DNA from: Rhodospirillaceae bacterium
GTDB taxonomy: Bacteria; Pseudomonadota; Alphaproteobacteria; JABSOH01
Direction: 5' to 3'
Length of the DNA: 11,342 nt
Assembly (NCBI GenBank): GCA_020629355.1
Contig: JAHDDM010000001.1
Span: 12,104-23,445, forward strand
The notes beneath the pieces were generated by a model. The model had not been told where the DNA came from. It did no database searches and was given only the letters and a program-made list of their open reading frames with translations. A program made the position numbers and the translations under genes. Numbering within the stretch: the first letter of the stretch is position 1; each line of letters opens with the position of its first letter. Positions 1-6,707 of the stretch are shown piece by piece.

Positions 1-480
1 CTGTATTGTGCCACCCCTATCCATCCATTGCAATGATTCAAGCTGATCAAAGGTCTCGCCGCCATGCGCACCCGCATTCATCGCCAGCGCACCACCAACC
101 GAACCAGGGATTCCTGCAAGGAAACTCAAACCCGCCAGACCAAAATCAGCGGCTTTTTTGGCCACCTTTAGACTACGCGCCCCAGCACCCGCTTGCAGAC
201 GATGATCATCAAGCTGTCGTATCTCGCCAAATCCTGTGCCCAACTGTATCACCAGAGCCTGAATGCCACCATCACGGACAAGGGTATTCGACCCTGCTCC
301 CAAGCAGAATAGCGGTGCGTCATTTGGATATTGTGCCAAGAGCATACTCAAGTCCTCGGCATCTTCGGGGATAAAAAGCAGGTCTGCTGCCCCGCCAACC
401 TTGAGCCAAGTTCGGTTGGCTAACGGCGCATCGTGGCGCAAGACCCCACGAGGGGGCGTGTGCAGCCACGAGACAGTCAT
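1..480 (-). CDS. murB: UDP-N-acetylenolpyruvoylglucosamine reductase MurB (3'-truncated by window edge)
   Basis: MurB is the FAD- and NADPH-dependent cytoplasmic enzyme that reduces UDP-GlcNAc-enolpyruvate to UDP-MurNAc, the substrate of MurC. I translated this frame by hand: 160 codons with no stop before the left edge, about half of a typical MurB of roughly 300 residues. Visible FAD-domain motifs are TWLKVGGAAD (24-33), LGAGSNTLVRDGG (60-72) and GLAGLSFLAGIPGSVGGALA (114-133), followed by MNAGAHGGE (134-142), the flavin-binding core of the family. The catalytic second half lies outside the window. The ATG at 480 overlaps the murC stop by four bases (ATGA), which implies translational coupling; no strong Shine-Dalgarno is visible. 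murB directly after murC is the usual alphaproteobacterial dcw order; ddl and ftsQ would be expected next, beyond the left edge. Confidence 0.95.
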   Translation of the reverse strand, partial: MTVSWLHTPPRGVLRHDAPLANRTWLKVGGAADLLFIPEDAEDLSMLLAQYPNDAPLFCLGAGSNTLVRDGGIQALVIQLGTGFGEIRQLDDHRLQAGAGARSLKVAKKAADFGLAGLSFLAGIPGSVGGALAMNAGAHGGETFDQLESLQWMDRGGTIQ

Positions 481-1874
481 AAGACGGCCTGCACAGCTTC
501 AGGCAAGGCATGTGCAATCGTTGTAATCGAACCCGCGCCCAAACATAGGACATGATCACCCGCCTGCATCCGCATTGCAATAGCGCGCGCCAATTCTTGC
601 ACATCATCCCGCACTGCCAAGCAATCTCGATGTCCGCGCCGTGTCATATCAGCCGCAAAGGTCTCGTGATTGCACTCTGGCAAGGCGACCTCGCCAGCGG
701 CATAGACTGGTAAAACCAATAAAGTCTCGGTGTCCACCAGCGCACTCAAAAAATCCTCGTACAGTGACTGCAATCTACTGAAACGATGCGGCTGAAACAG
801 AACAATCAAACGCCCTGCACTCACGCGCCTGCCTGCACTCAAGACCGCCTGTATCTCGACAGGATGATGGGCATAATCATCAATGAAACAAACATCCGAA
901 ACCATACCCGTAGGCTGGAAACGCCGCCGAACACCTGCAAAGCTCTCGAGACCTGCGGCAATCTGCGGCATCGGAATACCCACCTCAAGAGCCACCGCAA
1001 TCGCTGCCAGAGCATTACAAATATTATGATCACCCGGTAAATGTAATCTGAAAGAAAACGTCTCTTGCCCTCGAACACACACATCAAAACACTGCACCGC
1101 ACCATCCATACGGATATTTTCGGCCCGAATATCCGCATGAGGATTCAAGCCATAGCGGATAATACGCCGATCCTGCACTTCTGCTGCAAGTCTCTGTACC
1201 TCTGGGTGATCAATACAGACCACAACAAAGCCAAAAAACGGCACATTATCGATGAAACGCGCAAAAGCCGCCTGAATTGCAGCAAAATCACCATAGTGAT
1301 CCAGATGCTCAGGGTCGATATTCGTGATTACACCCGCAACTTGAGGCAATTTCACAAAACTCCCATCGGACTCATCGGCCTCTACCACCATCCAATCACC
1401 GTCACCCACCCGCGCGTTCGAGCCAAATTGATTGATAATCCCGCCGTTAATCACCGTCGGGTCCGCACCGCCCTGCACCAAAACATGCGCGATTAAAGAC
1501 GTGGTTGTCGTCTTGCCATGCGTACCAGCAACCGCTATGGCGCTTTTCAACCGCATCATCTCCGCCAGCATTTCCGCACGATGCACGATAGGAATCGCAC
1601 GGGCACGGGCGGCAATAATCTCAGGGTTATCGGCCTTGATCGCGCTTGAGCGCACGACATAATCAACATCCTGAATATGCTCTGGCGCATGGCCTTGATG
1701 GATGGGGATGCCTAAACCCCGCAATCTCGCAACATTGGCATTCGCGTTTTGGTCTGAACCCGTCACCCGATAATCAAGATGGTGCATCAATTCGGCAATA
1801 CCAGACATGCCGATACCCCCAATCCCGACAAAATGAAAAGTTCCTGCGGATGTGCCAAGCTGTCGGGTCATCAT
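477..1874 (-). CDS. murC: UDP-N-acetylmuramate--L-alanine ligase MurC
   Basis: MurC is the cytoplasmic ATP-dependent ligase that adds L-Ala to UDP-MurNAc, the first peptide-stem step. Length is 465 residues, normal for the family. Motifs in order: N-terminal Rossmann loop HFVGIGGIGMSG (14-25), ATP P-loop AGTHGKTTTT (116-125), EADESDGS (165-172), NIDPEHLDHYG (185-195), HNICNALAA (283-291, the intact HNxxN ligase motif), GVRRRFQ (314-320), DDYAHHP (332-338) and FQPHRFSR (360-367). All are standard MurC signatures. The open frame continues upstream to 1943, but I chose the ATG at 1874 because it forms the four-base ATGA overlap with the murG stop and starts 14 residues before the Rossmann motif, as is usual; a second ATG follows immediately (1871). 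Only a weak purine stretch precedes it, so coupling to murG translation is likely. Confidence 0.97.
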   Translation of the reverse strand: MMTRQLGTSAGTFHFVGIGGIGMSGIAELMHHLDYRVTGSDQNANANVARLRGLGIPIHQGHAPEHIQDVDYVVRSSAIKADNPEIIAARARAIPIVHRAEMLAEMMRLKSAIAVAGTHGKTTTTSLIAHVLVQGGADPTVINGGIINQFGSNARVGDGDWMVVEADESDGSFVKLPQVAGVITNIDPEHLDHYGDFAAIQAAFARFIDNVPFFGFVVVCIDHPEVQRLAAEVQDRRIIRYGLNPHADIRAENIRMDGAVQCFDVCVRGQETFSFRLHLPGDHNICNALAAIAVALEVGIPMPQIAAGLESFAGVRRRFQPTGMVSDVCFIDDYAHHPVEIQAVLSAGRRVSAGRLIVLFQPHRFSRLQSLYEDFLSALVDTETLLVLPVYAAGEVALPECNHETFAADMTRRGHRDCLAVRDDVQELARAIAMRMQAGDHVLCLGAGSITTIAHALPEAVQAVL

Positions 1875-2929
1875 AATTTCTCGTCCACGTAATTGGTTAG
1901 GGTCTCTAAGGCGTTTGGCATGGCGCATTCCTGCATTGCACAAGACATTGCCACAAGCCTATCGGGATTATGCACATAAAACTGGATTTTCTCCGCAAGA
2001 ACCTCTGCGCTCAACCCTGCCTGCGGCAAAACCTCGGCACCACCAGCATCCGCATAGTATCGTGCATTATAATATTGATGCTGATCCGCCGCAATCGGCA
2101 AAGGCACATACAAAGCAGGTAAGGCCGCATTGCTGACCTCGGCAGTGATGCCTCCGCCAGCGCGGGTGATGATCATGCTCATCTCGGGCATTTTTCTGGC
2201 AGCCTCTGTGATAAATTTCAAACATTCTGCCCGAACAGACAATTCCTGATACGCCTGTTGTAAGACATTCGGATCAACCTCAACCGTTTGCTGTACCAAA
2301 ACAATCCGCGCACGCGTCTCTTCTGGTAGGAGTCTCATGGCCTCGACAATTACAGTATCAAAGACCTTTGCACCTAACGAGCCACCAAGAACCAGCAAGC
2401 GAAAATCTTTACCTGTGCTTGATCTATCCACGGGCAAGGTAACAGCACCCGAAGCAGGATTGCCAACATGCAGCCTGCGCACACCAGAGGGACATTTTTG
2501 TGTATCGGCAAAAGACAAGGCCACCAGCTCTGCCTTGCGCGCCAATAGGCGGTTCACCCGTCCCATCACCGCATTCTGTTCATGGACAATCGTGCGTCGC
2601 CCTTGATGCTGCGCCGCCAGAAGCATCGGCAATGCCGCATAGCCGCCAAACCCAATCACTGCCTTAGGTCGATGCCGCCACAACAACAGATGCGCCTGAA
2701 AATACCCTAATCCTAAGGCCAGAAGCGCAAAGAACTTTTGGACTATCCCGCGCCCTAAAACAGCTTTCGCTGCCAAGATATCACAGGTCATTCCCGCACA
2801 ATATTTCTGAGCGCGACTATCTGTAATCATGCGAACCGAACGGCTACGCTTCTGCAATGCCCGCATCAGAGCCAATGCTGGAAAGACATGTCCTCCTGTA
2901 CCGCCTGCAACAAGGAAAAAATCGCTCAT
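1871..2929 (-). CDS. murG: UDP-GlcNAc:lipid I N-acetylglucosaminyltransferase MurG
   Basis: MurG is a peripheral inner-membrane GT-B glycosyltransferase that adds GlcNAc to lipid I, giving lipid II on the cytoplasmic face. Length is 352 residues, typical. N-terminal domain: glycine-rich loop VAGGTGGHVFPAL (7-19), GFGGYAALP (93-101) and HEQNAVMGRVNRLLA (116-130). C-terminal domain: VLGGSLGAKVFD (180-191), the UDP-GlcNAc loop read here as RAGGGITAEV (256-265) and PLPIAADQHQYYNA (276-289). The Glu in TAEV matches the conserved ribose-contacting Glu of the family. The loop is unusual, since most homologues read RSGAxT where this protein has RAGGGI. The ATG overlaps the preceding ftsW stop by one base (TAATG) and has a good Shine-Dalgarno 7 bases upstream. 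It sits immediately after the FtsW domain that uses its product. Confidence 0.97.
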   Translation of the reverse strand: MSDFFLVAGGTGGHVFPALALMRALQKRSRSVRMITDSRAQKYCAGMTCDILAAKAVLGRGIVQKFFALLALGLGYFQAHLLLWRHRPKAVIGFGGYAALPMLLAAQHQGRRTIVHEQNAVMGRVNRLLARKAELVALSFADTQKCPSGVRRLHVGNPASGAVTLPVDRSSTGKDFRLLVLGGSLGAKVFDTVIVEAMRLLPEETRARIVLVQQTVEVDPNVLQQAYQELSVRAECLKFITEAARKMPEMSMIITRAGGGITAEVSNAALPALYVPLPIAADQHQYYNARYYADAGGAEVLPQAGLSAEVLAEKIQFYVHNPDRLVAMSCAMQECAMPNALETLTNYVDEKL

Positions 2930-5610
2930 TACCCTGTCACCTTACGCACATCATCTCGGCTCAGGAACAGGAGCAAACCAAGGCAGAAGAAAATCCCCAA
3001 CAAGGAGCTGCCGCCATAAGACACCAGAGGGAACGTCATCCCCGTGGCTGGTGTAGAACCTGTTGCCGCGCCAATATTCACCAGCGTTTGTCCTGACAAA
3101 AGGATCACCAATCCCCATTGCCAGAACCGCAAAACAATATCTGTAGTATCCCACATGCGTCCGATACAACGAAGCACCACCAATAAAACCAGGAATATCG
3201 GGAACAGCGCAATGACTTTTCCAAACTCCTGCATTATCAAAACTATAACAAAATCACTTTCAATATCAGATAGATACTTCCAGTGACGGATGCCGCCTTC
3301 AGCAATACCACTGAACCATGGGGCTTCTTTGGCGGTCAAGAGTGCCAACCCAACCTGATCTGTCACATGATAGGTTTTATACAGGTAATCATGAATCCTA
3401 TTGCGCACATGATCTAACAGATAATACCCTGCACCTACAGCCGTCGGAATCAAAAGAACACCCCATCCCAAGACCCACCAGAATGATAGCTCTGAGGCCA
3501 AAATGGCAATCATGGCCAAAGCAGCAAGCATCAGCATGGTCTGGCTAAAGTCTGGCTGGATGATGATTAAAATTGCAGCAATAGCCATGAAAAATACTGA
3601 AGTGGTATTGCGCACTGTCCTAGAGACCCCCATCGTACAGGCATAGCCTTGAATGAGGGCAAAAACAGAAACTGCCGTTACCTTAAAGAGTTCAACAGGC
3701 TGAATATTGAAGCCCAACCCCGGAATGGGCAGCCAGCGCATGCCGCCTTTAATCTCCACACCTTTCATCGGCACTAAAATCATCAGGATAATTGATACCA
3801 GAAACGCCAACCCCGAAAGAGTGATCACAACCCGCCGCGATAACATCGAAATAAAAAACATCCCACACAGGCCAGCAGAACCAATCACCACCTGTTTTAT
3901 GAACGAAATATCCGTGATATAAACCTCAGCAATGGACTGCACCACCAGACCAAAACCAAACAATAGCAAAATTGCTGTGATGCTTATTTTATCGACTTGC
4001 GCCAGCCAATCTGCAAAGGGAATCAAAAAACTTTTGTCTTCGCCCTGCACGGGTTTAGCAGCGACTACTGTTGGGGTTTCCTGAGCCTCTTCTGGCTCTG
4101 TTGCACTTTGATGCGCCACCCCATGGCGGAGCTGCTCAAGCAAGGAAACAGCCTGTTCATTCTGCATATCAAACGGTTTTGCGCCACGAGCCGCAAGACC
4201 TTCGCCAAATGCCTTGCCGCGTTCAACATAGTGCGCAAATTGATCAAACGAGGCACAGCCTGGCGAAAGCAGCACCGTTCTTGCCGTCTCTGGCAATGAT
4301 TCCAAATTCTGGTAGAGCTGCTCTAAAGCCGCCGCCAAGGTTGTACAAAGATGCACTGTACAGCCTTCTGGTAGCTCTTGCTGTTCAAGATAGTACTGCA
4401 ATTCCGCCGCCGAAGAGCCAATAAGATAAACAGCCTCAAGTTCCTCAAAGCAATCTTGCAGACCAGAAAAACCACCAGCCTTTGCCTGCCCACCAGCAAT
4501 CCAGTGAATACGGCGGAATTGCTGCAACGCATCGGCAGCAGCAATCGGATTCGTGGCCTTGGAATCATCAATAAACAGCCGATCTTTTTCCCAAGCAACA
4601 GGGTTTTGTCGGTGCGCAAAATTCATCTCGCGAGCGGCCTGAACTGCCAGTCGAGCAAAGTCTTCTACTTTCATGTATCGGCACATAAAGGCATAGACCG
4701 CCGTGAGATTACGCATATGCTGTTTATTGTTCAACAAAAGGTCTTCACTGGGATCCAAAACCAGCAAAGGTACAGCTTCACGATGATCAACCAAGCAACC
4801 ATTCTCAAGGTAGATACCCCCTGCAAAAGCCGTCTCTGTGGAAAAGCGTATCACTGTAATACCAAGGCTCTCGGCCTTATTTGCAATTTCAGCGCAATAG
4901 GGATCATCAACACCGATCACGGCACCCAAACTATCGGGTTTCAACAGATCAAGGATATGCTCTTTACTATCTTTGTAGGCTTCGATAGTGCCGTAGCGTT
5001 CAAGATGATCAGGGCTGATATTCAACAGCATCACCCTGTCAAAAGCTTTCGCCTGCATCAAATCAAGCTGATATGAAGAGAGTTCAAAAATCAGGCAATC
5101 CTGATTACGATGCGAGGTCAAGACAGGCACGCCATTATTACCCACTGCCCGCGCAGAGAACTCTTGAAGGTTGATAATTTCTTGAATCCAGTGCACCACC
5201 GAAGTTTTGCCATTCGTACCCGTGACGGCAAATTTCGACGCCCCTTCAGGGATCATGGCTGGCGAGACCCTCATCCCTTCGCCAAACAAACATTCCACAT
5301 CACAGATACAGTCGATATTGCTCTGTCTGGCTTTTTCCGCAATACGATAGGCGGCATGATTATGGTCTTGACCATTCCACGGAATCCCTGGGCTGATCAC
5401 AAGCTTACGCACCAAAGGCGGAAAACTATTCGTAAAATCCCACGTCAAATAGCCAGCATCATTGGCCTCGCGGCGTTTTGCAGCATCATCATCCCAACAG
5501 CAGACATCAATATTATTGCTACGGAAGAACTCCAACGCTGTCCAACCAGAGAGGCCAAGGCCGTACACCGCATATTTCGGAGCATAACTAGAGTCAAAAG
5601 AAGGATGCAT
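2929..5610 (-). CDS. murD-ftsW: MurD-FtsW fusion: D-glutamate ligase joined to septal peptidoglycan glycosyltransferase
   Basis: A single 893-residue frame encodes two normally separate proteins. Residues about 12-472 are MurD, which adds D-Glu to UDP-MurNAc-L-Ala: YAVYGLGLSGW (14-24), SPGIPW (73-78), P-loop VTGTNGKTS (129-137), FELSSYQLD (175-183), NISPDHLERYG (197-207), a Lys in YKDSK (212-216) matching the carbamylated Lys, FIDDSKATN (346-354), and LSPGCASFDQF (448-458) with Arg464. Residues about 476-536 are a hydrophilic linker. Residues about 536-893 are FtsW, with roughly ten membrane segments, GGMRWLPIPGLGFNIQPVE (622-640), QPDFSQTML (685-693), the catalytic-loop Asp786 (SDFVIVLIMQEFG) and PATGMTFPLVSYGGSSLL (854-871). 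The ATG at 5610 is preferred; the upstream extension to 5682 uses a TTG and lies within mraY. It starts 14 bases after the mraY stop. FtsW begins in the cytoplasm, so the MurD half stays cytosolic. The fusion could in principle be an assembly artefact, but it is in frame without any break. Confidence 0.93.
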   Translation of the reverse strand: MHPSFDSSYAPKYAVYGLGLSGWTALEFFRSNNIDVCCWDDDAAKRREANDAGYLTWDFTNSFPPLVRKLVISPGIPWNGQDHNHAAYRIAEKARQSNIDCICDVECLFGEGMRVSPAMIPEGASKFAVTGTNGKTSVVHWIQEIINLQEFSARAVGNNGVPVLTSHRNQDCLIFELSSYQLDLMQAKAFDRVMLLNISPDHLERYGTIEAYKDSKEHILDLLKPDSLGAVIGVDDPYCAEIANKAESLGITVIRFSTETAFAGGIYLENGCLVDHREAVPLLVLDPSEDLLLNNKQHMRNLTAVYAFMCRYMKVEDFARLAVQAAREMNFAHRQNPVAWEKDRLFIDDSKATNPIAAADALQQFRRIHWIAGGQAKAGGFSGLQDCFEELEAVYLIGSSAAELQYYLEQQELPEGCTVHLCTTLAAALEQLYQNLESLPETARTVLLSPGCASFDQFAHYVERGKAFGEGLAARGAKPFDMQNEQAVSLLEQLRHGVAHQSATEPEEAQETPTVVAAKPVQGEDKSFLIPFADWLAQVDKISITAILLLFGFGLVVQSIAEVYITDISFIKQVVIGSAGLCGMFFISMLSRRVVITLSGLAFLVSIILMILVPMKGVEIKGGMRWLPIPGLGFNIQPVELFKVTAVSVFALIQGYACTMGVSRTVRNTTSVFFMAIAAILIIIQPDFSQTMLMLAALAMIAILASELSFWWVLGWGVLLIPTAVGAGYYLLDHVRNRIHDYLYKTYHVTDQVGLALLTAKEAPWFSGIAEGGIRHWKYLSDIESDFVIVLIMQEFGKVIALFPIFLVLLVVLRCIGRMWDTTDIVLRFWQWGLVILLSGQTLVNIGAATGSTPATGMTFPLVSYGGSSLLGIFFCLGLLLFLSRDDVRKVTG
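2937..2944 (-). promoter_or_regulatory. Ribosome binding site of murG
   Basis: The minus strand reads TAAGGTGA, an extended match to the 16S anti-Shine-Dalgarno complement TAAGGAGGTGA. It lies inside the last codons of the fused murD-ftsW gene, 7 bases before the murG ATG at 2929, and supports that start. Confidence 0.7.
4003..4185 (-). other. Interdomain linker between MurD and FtsW
   Basis: These codons join the end of the MurD C-terminal domain (ERGKAFGEGLAARG) to the short segment FADWLAQVDK before the first FtsW membrane helix. The stretch is rich in Glu, Gln, Ala, Pro and Thr, with no membrane segment and no recognisable domain. It contains an in-frame ATG at 4167; starting there would give a 412-residue FtsW of ordinary length, but no good Shine-Dalgarno precedes it. 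The linker is read directly from the sequence; that it is flexible is inference. Confidence 0.75.
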
Positions 5611-5624
5611 AGCGAAGACTTTCT

Positions 5625-6707
5625 TTAGCGGAGTTTCAGGGTAGAGAGGCCAATCAGGCCAAGGATAGCAGCAATAATCCAAAAGCGAATCACGATGGTG
5701 GATTCAGACCAGCCTTTTTTCTCGAAATGGTGATGCAGCGGTGCCATGGCAAACACCCGCCGCCCGAAATACCGATACGAAATTACCTGAACAACCACTG
5801 AGAGGGTCTCAATAACAAACAGCCCCCCGATAACAAACAAGACAATCTCGTGCTTTGTAATAACGCTAATCCCGCCTAACGCGCCGCCCATCGCCAGAGA
5901 CCCCGTATCTCCCATAAAAATTCTTGCTGGCGGAGCGTTAAACCACAGAAATCCAACACCTGCACCGATCAGAGCCGAACAGACCACGGACAGTTCTCCA
6001 GACCCTGGTACACTCGTCACCTGTAGATATTCCGAAAACACCGCATGACCAACGGCGTAACTGATGATGCCAAGGCAGCCTAAAGCGATAATAACAGGCA
6101 TGATTGCAAGCCCATCCAGCCCGTCAGTCAGATTCACGGCATTGGCAGAGCCTACGATCACCAATATGACAAACGGCACCATAAACCACGATAATTGCAG
6201 CATAAAATCCTTAAAAAATGGGAAGCTCAATGCAGTTGCGGTCTCGCCACCATGAATATAGATGACTGCACAAGAAAACCCTGCGGCAACAATCCCCTCA
6301 AGAGCCAAACGCAATCTACCAGATAAACCTTTGGATTTATGACGAATTTTTAGAACATCGTCCCAAAAACCAATCCCGCCAAACAGCACTATAAGCAACA
6401 TCACCGCCCAAACGTAACGATTACCTAAATCGCTCCAAAGCAAAATTGACCCTAATGCGGATAAAACAATCAGTATGCCGCCCATACTTGGCGTGCCAAT
6501 TTTTGCCAGATGCGCTTCGGGCAAGTCTTCGCGCACAGTCGTGCCATCACGTTGCCAGTGACCCAATTTACGGATTAACCACGGCGCAATCAGAAACCCG
6601 ATGACCATTGCCGTCATTAAAGCAAGCCCGCTACGAAAAGTGATATAGCGCAAAACGTTCAAAGGCTGGAAATATTCCGAAAATTCAAGAAGAAAGCTTG
6701 CTAACAT
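5625..6707 (-). CDS. mraY: Phospho-N-acetylmuramoyl-pentapeptide transferase MraY
   Basis: MraY is the multi-pass inner-membrane enzyme that transfers phospho-MurNAc-pentapeptide from UDP to undecaprenyl phosphate, making lipid I. Length is 360 residues, exactly typical, with about ten hydrophobic segments beginning near residue 22. Diagnostic motifs are HLAKIGTPSMGG (66-77), FWDDVLKIRHKSKGL (114-128) with the paired Asp116/117, NAVNLTDGLDGLA (189-201), FNAPPARIFMGDTGSLAMGG (256-275) and PLHHHFEKKGW (323-333) with the triple His. The known active-site Asp and His positions are intact. Its ATG follows the murF stop with no base between (TAAATG), with an AGGA ribosome site 8 bases upstream. It supplies lipid I to MurG, two genes downstream. 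Confidence 0.98.
   Translation of the reverse strand: MLASFLLEFSEYFQPLNVLRYITFRSGLALMTAMVIGFLIAPWLIRKLGHWQRDGTTVREDLPEAHLAKIGTPSMGGILIVLSALGSILLWSDLGNRYVWAVMLLIVLFGGIGFWDDVLKIRHKSKGLSGRLRLALEGIVAAGFSCAVIYIHGGETATALSFPFFKDFMLQLSWFMVPFVILVIVGSANAVNLTDGLDGLAIMPVIIALGCLGIISYAVGHAVFSEYLQVTSVPGSGELSVVCSALIGAGVGFLWFNAPPARIFMGDTGSLAMGGALGGISVITKHEIVLFVIGGLFVIETLSVVVQVISYRYFGRRVFAMAPLHHHFEKKGWSESTIVIRFWIIAAILGLIGLSTLKLR

Noticed and set aside
1875..1943. Longer murC start at 1943
   Set aside because: The added residues come from murG coding sequence and show no MurC similarity; the ATGA overlap at 1871-1874 is the typical coupled start.
4378..5076. Long plus-strand open frame of 232 codons opposite murD
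   Set aside because: It lies wholly antisense to MurD codons with clear catalytic motifs, its translation has no recognisable domain, and no ribosome site or partner gene supports it.
5611..5682. Longer start for the MurD-FtsW fusion at 5682
   Set aside because: It would begin with TTG inside mraY and add 24 residues unlike any MurD N-terminus; the ATG at 5610 starts 13 residues before the Rossmann motif.
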